64,000 nucleotides of DNA, taken from Mactra quadrangularis. Its lineage: Eukaryota > Mollusca > Bivalvia > Venerida > Mactridae. Both the position numbers and the translations under genes were made by a program. The stretch lies in contig CM046300.1 of the NCBI GenBank assembly GCA_025267735.1, positions 30,823,322 to 30,887,321 of the forward strand. Direction: 5' to 3'. The notes beneath the pieces were generated by a model that saw only the letters and a program-made list of their open reading frames with translations, searched no databases and had not been told where the DNA came from. Of the stretch, positions 37,381-49,173 are shown piece after piece (position 1 is the stretch's first letter; every line of letters starts with the position of its first letter).

Positions 37381-37401
37381 CACCTGCCACCCTACACTAC
37401 T

Positions 37402-37407
37402 CTGGTA
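37402..37407. repeat. Target-site duplication CTGGTA, right copy
   Basis: Identical to 19820-19825. Confidence 0.93.
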
Positions 37408-37845
37408 TGACCGATTTTACATCGCGTAACTATTTGATCTCGGCGATAAGAAAATGTTATTGATGAAGATGAATCAAGGGTTGGCTTTATGTCATGTAAC
37501 TTATTAAATATAGCATTGTTCCACATTGTTTGCCATTTGGACTTAATTAACGAATTGATCGAACACTTGAAGTCACTGCTTGGTAATTTGAAATCTACTG
37601 GTTGAAGGTTTAAAGATTCTTTAGCTAAAATGTCTACTTTTTCATTTCCATGTATACCAATATGACTTGGTATCCAGCAGAGGTGTACTATTTTAGATTT
37701 TAAAATATCATGTAATTTTAACTCGATACTTTTAATAAGCATATTGTCTGAACTGCGATTTTTTATGGCCAGTAATACAGATAGAGAATCTGAAAAAATA
37801 ATAAACTTGATTGTTGTGTATCTAATGCTTGTTTTATTTTAAGAC
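37402..37845 (-). pseudogene. LINE remnant with RNase H domain (right of the Polinton)
   Basis: On the minus strand the frame shows KFIIFSDSLSVLLAI, then WIPSHIGIHGNEKVDILAKE, both RNase H motifs of non-LTR retrotransposons, and ends CKIGHTR at the Polinton junction. The continuation (LTHSYLL) is at 19676-19825 in the same phase. The upstream part is missing beyond about 37845. This LINE differs from the one at 59.6-63.3 kb, which lacks RNase H. Confidence 0.85.
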
Positions 37846-38685
37846 TTCACAGTTTTAAACCAGTTCTCATATCAGGTGTAAATGGCTGTATCTTCATATA
37901 GACGCTTTAAAGGTACTCATTCAGAGATTTCAACTTAAATACCAACTTTTTTTAAACTATCAAACATGTATGGAAACGTTTTTGGAAGCAGGAAAGTAGT
38001 GTAATGACAAGTTAAGTGAAAATTGGCATACAAGTACAAATAATGACGTTTCATGAATTAAAAATCTACCACGTATAGACAATTTTAGTGCACTTGTGTG
38101 ACTTTTATTGTATATTTCTTACAACCTATTGGTCAGTTTGTCTTAAAATATTAAGAATTAATGTTTCGACATTTATAATTACAGACACTGAATAATATTC
38201 TGAAATTACAGAAAAAATAACCAATTCTGTGAACTAGTCTAGTACCTTTAAATTCCAATGTATCTTTTTATTGTTACAATGCCATATCACATTTTTTGAA
38301 CCGTGATTGTCTTTTATCGCATTATATTATAAATCTTCTTTATTTCTTTCTTTTTATTGATTATGTATGAATCGTGTTGTTTGGTCGTTCGCAGATGACA
38401 TTAAGTTGTGAAAAATATTTTCAAATAAATCTGTCACTTGATATAGTATACACATATACTATGTAAAATATACATTTACTATAAATGGAATCAAATTGAG
38501 CAACGTGATTAACTATTTTGATGAATTTATAGGTAAAAAAAACCTAATTGCTCTTTATATAGACTATGTCTCTGTGAATTTATAGACATAATTGTTCGTA
38601 GTTATATAATAAAATATTGGCTAACAGAATTTTAGCCATTTATGAATGGCTAGAAATGTGGTGCACGTTTTAATTCTTAATTTAT
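37846..38685. other. AT-rich DNA with no supported gene
   Basis: No domain or family recognised on either strand. Confidence 0.5.
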
Positions 38686-38947
38686 ACTGGGTTTAACGCC
38701 GTATCAACACAAATCATAGGTTATTTTAGGGCGTCCAGTGCGCATAACCTAGCTTTCCTGAAGCCTTGTCTATAACCAGTACTCACATACCCTTCCACAA
38801 GGCCATAAACTTCTCCATATACCCTTTTAATGGAGGAAAATTGACATTATTGTCAAATTTTCCTTGAAGGGGTATAACCTCCCCGGTGGGATTCAAACCC
38901 GAACCCCCTTCGGAAACACTAGAGACTGCAATACCGACCCTGGTTGG
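38686..38947 (-). repeat. tRNA-derived SINE, second family
   Basis: The minus strand ends in GGCGTTAAACCCAGTATAAA and carries a B-box-like GGGTTTGAATCCCACC near 38884-38899. Body words (CCTTGTCTATAACCAGTACT, CCTTCCACAAGG) match 43432-43670. Confidence 0.6.
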
Positions 38948-41828
38948 TGCACGTTTTCAATGTTCGTTAAACTTTTCGAATTAGTTGGAATACATGGCGT
39001 GTGTTTGTCTGCAATCTGTCATTTTAAATGAGTTACTTCAATAATGTATCTATAATATAAATAACAGTTTCGAATAATATATCCTGGAATGATACAAATT
39101 AGTTTCTTTGAGATTCTTACAAGTCTACATTGTTCTACATCTCGAAAATAATGATATAAATATTTGATTTAAAATAATTCCTGTACTTATACAAAATAAA
39201 ACGCTTATACCGAGGCTTATCTTTCATCTGAGGAGAAAAACTGACACATCAAAGAATAAAATTTGTATATAATTAAATATTGAATAAAAATGTAAGTACT
39301 TCCTGCATTGTATTTCCTTTCCTTTCTAATGCGAAATAAACCCTAAGAAAAATAATTCACATCGCATTAACGCAAGCTTGTTTACTTCTTTGTAAACGAA
39401 ATTCATTATGTAACAATATTTTTTCATTGGTTAACTTTCTTATCTAATAAAATTTCAGGTCTTGCGACTTCCGTCATAAGTTGGTAATGCCATGAATTCA
39501 ATAATGGGTTCACTATTCTAGGCATTATTTAATAATGTCAGAATCTGACCTGAGGTTTCCGTCTTTGTATGCATTTATCACTTATTTCAAGCTTGCAAGG
39601 ACACAATCTGATTAAAATCCGAGCTAAAATTTTCCGCTCACCAACTCGCTAATTTAGATGTGGCCGTTTTCTTACGAGGGTCACGTCCGGGTGACATTTT
39701 CTCTTTATAATATTCATAACGAAATCGTTATGTTTAGTAACTTGTTTACATTGTATACGTCACGCAATTTGAAATGAACCGTCCAATTGCAGACAGTAAT
39801 TAATACCACTGTCAAATTAGCTCGCAAACCTCGGTCTTAAAATAGAAATTAAGATCAAAATGCTATTAATAGTGTTTCGTCTAGATGAAAGCTACGCAAT
39901 GATTAGTAGACATAAAGGTCATCTCGACGTGACCCCCATGCAAACCTTAGAGTTCATGTACGACAACGCTCTACAGGATATCTGTTTACGGAGATTGGCA
40001 AGGACACTGCTTACTTCTATTATCATGACTTATCATGTCAGTGAAGTCAAGGTATATAGTCACGTGATCTTCAGATAAAAACTTTGAAAGCTCTAAGTCA
40101 TCGTCGTTGTCTGCTTAAAGCGGATAAGATGTCTTCCAAAGGAACATATAGCCAAATGATAAGGACATTATATCTGAAAAGTTTACGCATTTTGCGTAAA
40201 TTAGACTATGGAAGCATTTCAGTTTTTATATGGGACATGAAAATCTATGTTTGGGTAGGGAACACAAATTGCATTACCTGTGGCCGATTTCTTTCTAGGT
40301 AATATATGTATATGTATGTTGTTATATTATTAAAAAAGTGATGATAATTGTATTGTATTGTAAAATGTTTAATGATAATTGTATATGTAAGTTGTTGTAT
40401 GGTTTAATCTGTATATGTATGTCATTGCTTTGTATTGTAAAAACTGTATGTTGTATAGCCATGTATGTCACATATTTATATGATGTATGTTATTCATGGG
40501 CCAAATGGCCTTTAGAATATGAAATAAAGTTACGTACTATGTTTAGTTCTAGTATTTAAATATAATCACATATTACCAAATAACCTGTGCAAAAAAACCC
40601 AAAAGACATAATATCATATGTTCTGTTTAATTTATCAGTTGGCAATGTTTACTTCATAATCTGCTGGCTGCATCATTCAGCTTTGAAATAAGAATGTGGG
40701 TCAGTTACACCATTCACTAGTGACCTTTATGATTATGACATGTATGTCAATCACACTGGAACTTCTATTTAGCAACATACACATGCATTTGACAACGGTT
40801 ATTACTAGGATGAATGAACTGTACAAAAATGAACTATTCTTAGAAGTCACGTTGGAGAAAAGTGTGAACGGCAGAGTTTTTACTGGTAATTGGGTCATCA
40901 AAAAGGTTAGTTTCCAGGGAAAGTTGAACCTTAATGATCAGTGCTTGAGTCGGTGAATGCCTCATAAACTTGTAAAAATGCTGAAAGCAATCTATGTTTA
41001 AAACTATAAAATCTTAATTTAATTTATAAACGAATCATTGAACTTTACAATTATATCTCTGTACTTTAAACGCTTGTATTACCGTCGTTTTGTTTCTCCT
41101 AGTTTTAGAAAATGTCAATAAAGTATTTGACTCGACTTTTGAAATTATGATATGACAACATAGCTTTGTATATTGGCGAAACATTCTATACTGTGGACAG
41201 CCATAGGTCCCAAAGGTATTTTAGAGCATTGGAACGTTTTGCATTATACAACCTGTCTGCATTTTCTGTCTGCACTTCCGAAAATACACCATGCCAAACT
41301 TTGGGTTGTACGCCGAATAGCGAACTTCAGTTGACCCTTAACAAAATTCCAATTTGGCATTGCCTTATTATATACATGGTAACCTCATTCAAATGCCACG
41401 GGATGCAACCGTGGTGTTTTGTATCCTGGACTAGATTGTCTCCCTTGCATATATATTTATGCGAGTAGATACTCTTTTGTATATATTTCAATTGAATGCC
41501 CTAAGGGCATAAATAAAACATCGTTTAAATATACTGCATGAAATATAAGAGGGAAAATGGAAATAATTTTGAAGCGTATATTAATTTTGAAATATTGATC
41601 TAATGGGTTATATAAGTCCTTAATTGACATAAAAATTGTGTGACTTGTAAAAATATTAACACTGGACATACCATCTTAAAATTGCTTGTAATCAAGTCAA
41701 ATTGAATTCAATAGACATGGTAATCTAAAAAGTTCGTAAACCGTTGAATAGTTTTTTTATCTGTAATACAAAAGATGACACTACGCTATGAAGGATTGTA
41801 CTTTTGACGTTCAGTCATACACACTACC
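38948..41828. other. No supported gene in 2.9 kb
   Basis: Several 70-100-codon frames (39860-40078, 40696-40956, 41166-41468) lack motifs and splice-like context strong enough to call. A word near 41330-41370 (CTTAACAAAATTCCAATTTGG) recurs at 42750-42770, marking a repeat around the following fold-back. The 40310-40450 stretch is TGTATATGT-rich. Confidence 0.45.
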
Positions 41829-42645
41829 AAGCGTTTGCCATCTTTTGGAGAAGCATTTTATGGCTCAGGTCGTTCCAAAACACCACGCCAATCCTTTCTC
41901 ATATATAGAAGGGAAATAAGGCATGGTTACCAGAGCTGTCGATGTTTTGCTTGGAGTTGTGCTTACGCTGTTGTTTTTCGTTTGTCCTCGTGAGAAGACG
42001 ACCAACCTGCATGAGTCGTGCATAAGGTCGCACGATCATGTCGCGCTACACCTTGTTCCCTTCTATATATCTAAGTATAAACATTTATTAAAATTAAACA
42101 CCACTATAGGCAACTTGATTTTAGGCAACACCACATTTAAATTAACTTTGGCTTTATATCAAATATTCATTTTGTCTTGTTTCACTCAAAGAATCATTTT
42201 GGTTGAAAAGTAACTTTATCTACTAACTTTTTAGGAAACTTATAATGTCCAAATTTATATATATATAAAATGAAAATAGATATGAAATAATTACGACTAA
42301 AACGTTTGTAGATAAAGTTACTTTATAACCAAAATGACTCTGAGTGAAACAAGGCAAATGAATTTTTAATATAGAGCCAAAGTAAATTTAAAAAGTGGTG
42401 TTAAATTTACTAAATGTTTATACTATGAGAGGGTAAACAGGACCATGCGCCATGATCGTGCGACCTTATGTACGACTCGTGCAGGTTGTTCGTCTTCTCA
42501 CAAAGACAAACGAAAACAACAGCGTAATCCCAACCCCCAGCAAAACATAAACAGCTCTTGTAACCATACATTATTTCCCTTCTCTGTATGAAAAAGGATT
42601 GGTGTGGTGTTTTGGAACGACCAGAGTCATGAACGCTTTCTGAGA
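41829..42645. mobile_element. 0.8-kb fold-back element
   Basis: The left arm (41829-42215) and right arm (about 42298-42645) are inverted copies: AGCGTTTGCC, GGTTACCAGAGCTGT, GTTTGTCCTCGTGAGAAGAC, CCTGCATGAGTCGTGCATAA and AAAGTAACTTTATCTAC all reappear reversed. The centre is AT-rich (TATATATATA near 42256). A one-armed copy sits at 13970-14215. No transposase. Confidence 0.7.
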
Positions 42646-43431
42646 ATCGAAAGTGAAAGTGAATATTTAATATGTAAAATATTTGTGTTTCTGTTTTCGA
42701 TTTGTGTGTTTTTGTGAATAGGTACCTAGGTTTGTCAAACTTTAGTTGACGCTTAACAGAATTCCAATTTGGCATGGCCTTATCGGTTGTTTCATTCTTA
42801 GAGCCTTCTCGTTCATAACCATTACTTCATTCATGGTTATACATTGTACTTCAGTATTTTCTGTTGTGTATAAATGAAACATCGTCTAACAAATATTATT
42901 CATTGAGAACATAGCCTACTCACGCGTTTAGTTCATTTCGTTTCATAATAACACTCCTAAGTCTCACAATACGCGAGATCTCTCATGTTAACTATTTTGA
43001 TCGCGCTGCAATTCTCGTCAAGTCCGAGATCAGCCGCTTATTCATGTTGGTAATAGACTAGTCATAGATTTGGTGGGATTATTTTGGAATAATCAATTAT
43101 TGTAATGAGGGTTTGATGTTTACAATGTATCAATGTCATAAGCATAGTTCAAGCACTTGTTGTTTGTACGATATGATGTTTGCATTATGTTTTGAATGAC
43201 ATTCATTACAGCATAAAGAAGAATCGTTCCCTCTATTTTACTGTTACTTTTGTACGTAAAAGTTGCATACGTACAGAATTTGTTTTGCATTTTAGCATGT
43301 TTATCACTTTAATGGACTTCTCCATGACTCTGCCTTTAAGAATTTTTACCAAAGGTTTATTTTTACTTTTTGTCCCACAAACAAGCTGTTTGTTATGGTT
43401 ATGTTTATGGCCAAATGTTTTTTAATTTTGT
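42646..43431. other. No supported gene
   Basis: Nothing recognisable beyond the short repeat word noted near 42750. Confidence 0.45.
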
Positions 43432-43670
43432 TTACTGGGTTTTACGCCATGTCAACATATTTTGGTTATTTTACGACGCCCTAACCTAGCTTTCTTAGAC
43501 CCTTGTCTATAACCAGTACTCATCTACCTTTCCACAAGGTCGGAAACTTCTCGATATACCTTATAAATTAAAGAAAATTGACCTTCCCGGGTTGGATTCG
43601 AACCCGTACCCCCTTCGAGGCGCTAAATTCCAAATACCAGCGCGCTATCAACTGCGGTACCAATCCAGGT
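43432..43670 (-). repeat. tRNA-derived SINE, second family
   Basis: On the minus strand a B box GGGTTCGAATCCAACC (about 43592-43607) and an A-box-like GTTGATAGCGCGC are followed by the body shared with 38686-38947, ending GGCGTAAAACCCAGTAAA. The insert contains no gene. Confidence 0.65.
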
Positions 43671-45771
43671 TCATTGCCAAATGTTTTGTCATTCAAATTA
43701 AGTAGGGGTTGGTCAATTCAAACCTAAGCCTGACGATTTAGCACTTGACAATGTATACATAATTATAATGATACAATCTTTATATTTCATAAATCCTGTC
43801 ACAAATATTCATGAACTTTAACTTAATTTCACAAACATATTAAACAAGTTAGATTTGATGTTAAGATATTGTAGAAAATACAAACGTGCCCAAGCAATAA
43901 TTTTATTGCATACACTACCACATTCTACGAAATTAGTGGGTGTCCGGTTGTCCGGGACAACCACATTTTAGTTTGGGCAACCAATAATTTCATTTGGGGA
44001 GCCAACATTCTGCAAATGAGATATAGTGCTTGCTCATCTGTTAGGACAACCATTTCCATATCCTAATTTCGTAGACTGCTTCTATTCTCCTTAAACTACG
44101 AACATTGTCCAAGATGGCAGACAAACATAGAATCCAAAACATAACCATCAACATAAACCCTACTTGAAATGCTTTTAAGCAGCCAAGGGAACCACGGTCG
44201 ACATGGGTCGTAAATATCTCATGTGTAGAATTTTATTTTAAAGCCACTAAATGAAGATATATTCATCAACAGCAGACTTGAAAACTGTTTTACAGACATG
44301 AAGTTATCAGAATACAAAATGCATATAGATACAATAAACTGTACACAGAAATGGACATCCATTTCTTAAAATAGTTGGGTAATTTTTATAGGAGCACATT
44401 ATATTCATTTATACGCTAATGTTCAAAATCCCTGATCCAAAAAAAAGTTTTAGAGCTTAATTATGTAATTTGGAGCAGTTTTTTTATCTATAAAAAGACT
44501 TCGTATTAAACATACTGTGATCAAAACTATTATTTCAATTATTGACAATTAAATTATATTTCGGTTTCGAATTATTTTCATTTTTAAAATGCAAAAAGTA
44601 ACATAAAATCATTCATGCTATAATTGCATTTATTTAGAAAACCTTGTTCATTAAGGTGTTTGAAATAGATAAATGTCTATTTTCCTTCGAGTCAAAACAG
44701 TGTTACTTTTATTAATCGGACTTCAATATCATATTCAACCTTGTGAAATACAAATATACATTGCAACGATAAATCAAATATACGAAAAATCTTTATGCTG
44801 TGGTCATAAAAATGTTTGACTTATACGTTTTAGTCATTCATTTTCTACTTCAAATGAAATGGTCAGCCAATTACAATTCGTGCATTTATACAAGTTGTAT
44901 CATTGTAAGATTGAAGAATTAGTAACAGTAGAACTATAAAGCTACAGTCCAATAAACATAAAAAAGCCGTGAGGGCACCGTACGGGCGCCGTGCGATCAA
45001 ACTCCGCAAGGACCCGTACGAACTGTATCGTACCCGTACGGACTGTAAGGTTTTTACCAGGGTCCGTGAGATGAGCCCATGATACACGTATCAGTTTAAG
45101 AGTCAAATCGTGAACAAAATAGTGGCTAAGTATTGATTAAACATGTATATCTTCCAGCTATGGCTCTGTACGGGTGTGTTGTTTTGTACCATGTGTGTGC
45201 CGTCACCTTGAAACGCAAGGCTTCCTACGGCCAACGAATGTCTGCACGTACGGGTCCACAACAAGCCACGATTTTATAGGACGGAGGCATTAATCAAATA
45301 CATTCGTAGGCGAGACTATAATTGTTTTTGATATAAACAAACATAACATTCATTGACAAGTGAACAAATTGCACCAATGTCCGACCCTAAAAATATTGAT
45401 ATTCATTATAACATTGATATAAAGAATCACACATCATGCAGTACAGAAAATCAAATCACAAATTGAAATGCCAATCATAAACATCATAGTCAAGTTTTAA
45501 GAAAATGGAAAAATACGCAAAACTGAATTACGAGTAGAACTTTTGTCATTCGATCTCTACAAATTTAATTTGGATATAAATGTGTAGGCTCAGACATAGA
45601 ACTCCCATCTTATTCGGAAAGTATAACATGTCAAACCGAAAAATAGTTATTTTTGGCTAAGCACAAATGTGTAAAGGGTTAGTTATTGAACTACTATTAT
45701 TACATGTCAGTCTTGGTTCCCGCATACTATAATGCGTACACCAATTCCACTCTGTCCACTGACTTTATTTG
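43671..45771. other. No supported gene; GC-richer CCGTACGG patch
   Basis: AT-rich except 44955-45080 and 45165-45280, where CGTACGG, CCCGTACG and GGGTCC words recur on both strands (for example GACCCGTACGAACTG and GTACCCGTACGGACTG). These may be the ends of an unassigned short element. Confidence 0.4.
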
Positions 45772-46075
45772 ATAAACAAGTATTAGCATTTCCAAAAATG
45801 CTTGAAATCGCCGTTTAGCCGTGTATGACATCGCCTTTAGTAAAACATTCAAGCAATATGTGTCAGCGTTTCAGACCGTCGCATGTCTATTTATAGAATG
45901 CCGTGAATTTAGCCATCGAATGAACAGGCGCTGTCCGAGACATGTTCCGACTGCGCACATTAAACAGCAGTATTATGGTAGACTTTAAAATTATTCCTGT
46001 CACATTTAATTTATTTGCAAACCGAAATATTCGAGAACATGTTTTGCCCTAATTCCGGCAGCTAATAACGTTTAC
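45772..46075. repeat. Dispersed repeat, partner of 16605-16875
   Basis: Ordered shared words as listed for 16605-16875; this copy has extra sequence in the middle (about 45885-45940). Confidence 0.6.
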
Positions 46076-48069
46076 CGATACACGTATGTATTAATAGACT
46101 CATTTTTATTTACACATACGGTCTTACTTACTGATATTCTTACCTTCTATATATAGAATGTTAGTAGACTCGCTCGAAAGTAGGGAAGATAAGTATGCAT
46201 TTTTTCAACAAATGCGAGTTTTAAAAAAAATAAAACATGTTACAACTAGTTTCGCATTTTTCTTGGTCTTATATTGCAACTTTCTATAAACTGACACTCG
46301 TTCATATATTGATAATGGTATTTTCTGGTAATACAAACAGGTAACCCGACAAAACATGGCGTCGACGAGTCCATTCACACATCCCTAATTAGACTATTCG
46401 ACGTCAATTTTTTCATCATGTGACCTCAAATACATCGTTTTGATTGGCTTAAGACAACCAGTGTTGACTACAAAATGCTCTAATGTTGATAACTGAGTAT
46501 ATCGCCGATCAAGACCGGTGTTAATAATATATTTAAGTTCTCAGACATACTTCTAACAAGAGCCACTGGGCCTAATACAACAACTGGCTTAATATTCTAG
46601 GCAATTAAACGTCTGCCAATTTAGCATGGCTTTCTCTCGCATCACTCAGCATTACACGTAGAGAAAAATGTACGAATGCTTAAATACATCTTTTAATTGT
46701 TCCCCTGGGGGATTGTTTTAATACCAAGTTCCTCTTCGTCCATCATGGTAATAAGCCTGTTAAATTATCTTTCCTCAATTCACTTTCGTATTCAAATTAT
46801 GTCAGCTTGAGAATGTCATGTAGTTATTTATAATTACTCTCAGAACACAGTGTGCCAACGAAAGAAGTAAATAGTATTTTAAGTAATAGTCTGGTTTAAT
46901 GCGGCTTATATGTAGCTAACACTTAATGAAGCGAGAGGGAAAGTGGCTAAATTAATTAAATGTAAGTTAGAACTATTAAAAAGTAGAATTATCTAGACAA
47001 ATCAACTGCATTTTTAAGTAAAAATAAATATATAGCTTATAAATTATTTATGATGCACGCGCAATAGTGTCTTGTAGACCACTAGGATTCCTACTTTTAT
47101 GTTTCAAATTTGAATGACTGTGCTCATTTAAAGTACGTTTTAGTACTGCTGTGATTTTTATTAAATAATCCTAAGCCATAACTTTGCGTTTAAGAAATCC
47201 GATGAAATGAAAAATGATTCAATTACAAGAGTTATGTACCAAAGCATAACAAAGCGATAATACAACCGCAAGCTAAAGTTTATCAACGGTTTTTGTTTTG
47301 AAACTACATGTGTTTTAAAAGACCTTCCTAGAAGATGAGTGCCAAGTGCAGACGGATTGAACTTGGCCAAGTGATTACTAGTCATATTGGGTTTCCTTCT
47401 AATCAAGACAAACTCTATGTCAAGTTTAAGACAACAAAACGGTTGGTGCAGTTATCAGACAGAGGGGATTTCTATAATAAAGGTATTAGGAACCTTTATT
47501 TATTGATCCATTGACCCAAACATCGAATTAGGTGTCTTCATCTAATCAAGAGAAACACTCACGTAAGTCTGAAGCTTAAACGGAAATAAGTTATTCAAGG
47601 GAACTGGAGCATGAAATACCACGTCTATGAATTTGGATCATCATTACTTACGGTGGCAATACCACGTGGCTATGGCATCACAAAATCTACGTTTTCAAGT
47701 TAAAACAGCACACATCCGCCTCGACTCAAAGACAGAGTTTTTAAGAGCTGCACGTATTATAATTCTTGTAAGATTTACACGAGACTAACTCGAGACTAAG
47801 CACAAACTAAACACCTGATATAACTTGTACATTTCATTACATGTACTTTACAACAAAAATAAATGACGTGATTTAGTGTACATGCTTGTTAATTTTGATT
47901 ACTGTTCATGTAAACGATTTGTACCATACATATTGCCAATTACGCTGATAGAGAACGTGCCATTTAGCCTTACAATATTGTTATCTTAAACTAAATACGT
48001 AATTATTCTACAATACATTTTCTAAAAATTCTATTGCCAGTTTTTAGTTAACAGAGTCGAAGTCCTTTT
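46076..48069. other. AT-rich DNA with no supported gene
   Basis: Short frames only (for example minus 47161-47406), without motifs. Confidence 0.5.
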
Positions 48070-48599
48070 AAATAGGATTTTTGACTTCATAATCATGAAC
48101 TATTTGTAATAAAATTGAAACAATTATATCCAAATTAGACGTAGTAATATCTGAATTAGGATCGTAAATGGTTAATATCGCAATACCAATTCTGACCGCT
48201 TTAATCGGTTCTTTTTTCCTGAATCGGATTTTGTGGTTATGAGTCATATTGATTGATTTAACCAGAATCTGAAATTTAAATGTTAGAATTAATGTTAGCA
48301 TTGTTGAAAGCTTAAAATAATCATATTATGCTTTAATAGGTTAAACATCTAGTCAAATGAGATAAAAGTTTTTCTCGTAAGTCCGTTTCAAATATGCATT
48401 TCTTTCATGTAGTTCAATTTACACAAATCATTCAAAAATTGTGTGAGAGTTTATTTAAAATACATGTTAGTGTGTAATATTGAGCAAACGAAGACGGTAC
48501 ATGTGCATTAATTCATGTTTTGCATGTCAATGCAAAAAGCAATACGTATTGCAATATATTACTATACGGGTTTTGCTTATTGCAATATATTGCAATGCC

Positions 48600-49173
48600 A
48601 TTTTTTGACATGGATTGCGTAAGCAATTAAGGTCTTTGTAAGTGACATATTTTGAAACGCATAAAAAATGACGCGGACGTAGACATTCGACGGTCATGCG
48701 CAGTTAGATTCAGCACAGCGGTATGTTGTTAGGTTGAATTAATACCAGCCCGTGAATAAATAGTCCCCTTGATAACAATATCTGACAGTATCAAGCAGTC
48801 TTGTTGTTTACTCACAATACATAAAAATATCCTTGTAAATTTTATTTAAACAGTTTCTATAAGGAACTGACATTCTTCCACTAAAATATTGATAACAAGT
48901 TATGTAACTTCTAACCCGTTTCTGTTCTTGTCAACTGTAACACCAATGCGCTAAAAATAGACACGCCTACAAATTTCCAGTGTCTAAAAATAGATCATAT
49001 ACTTGTGTACTGATTTCTTTTGTGGACAGTATCAATGTAGCTTCACTGATCCTTCGTAATGCAGTTTGTTTGTAAATTTTAGAAAAAAAGATCATTCGTC
49101 CAATCTCTCTATATGTATTTGGATAAATATTGCCTTGTTTAATCCATGCCCGGACAGCGCCTTCGGCGCTCTG
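48600..49173. repeat. Insertion present only in copy A
   Basis: Copy B passes directly from ATTGCAATACCG to TATCGTCTTGTTACAC; copy A has about 570 bp between the matching words. The piece carries a 79-codon minus frame (48967-49206) without a recognised domain. Probably a small mobile element. Confidence 0.4.

Larger units (their letters stand above)
19826..37401 (+). mobile_element. Complete Polinton/Maverick (virus-like DNA transposon)
   Basis: The 17,576-bp element is bounded by TIRs of about 370 bp that start 5'-AG, with a perfect 6-bp duplication outside. It encodes the full Polinton core: protein-primed DNA polymerase B, packaging ATPase, rve integrase, minor and major capsid proteins and adenain-like protease. 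None of these frames is broken. That gene set, the TIR 5'-AG start and the 6-bp duplication are diagnostic for the group; the capsid set also links it to the adintovirus-type Polintons. Intact genes and a perfect duplication suggest recent insertion. Unusual extras are a CARD-only gene, a YPDL-repeat gene, a zinc-knuckle gene and histone-type 3' ends. Confidence 0.96.
37034..37401. repeat. Polinton right terminal inverted repeat
   Basis: Inverted match of 19826-20195, ending ACCCTACACTACT, with small homopolymer length differences. It carries the same hairpin, purine box and five GGTACC iterons. Confidence 0.95.

Noticed and set aside
39860..41468. Several 70-100-codon plus frames
   Set aside because: No domain, weak or absent splice context, AT-driven composition, and part of the stretch is repeat sequence shared with 42.7 kb.
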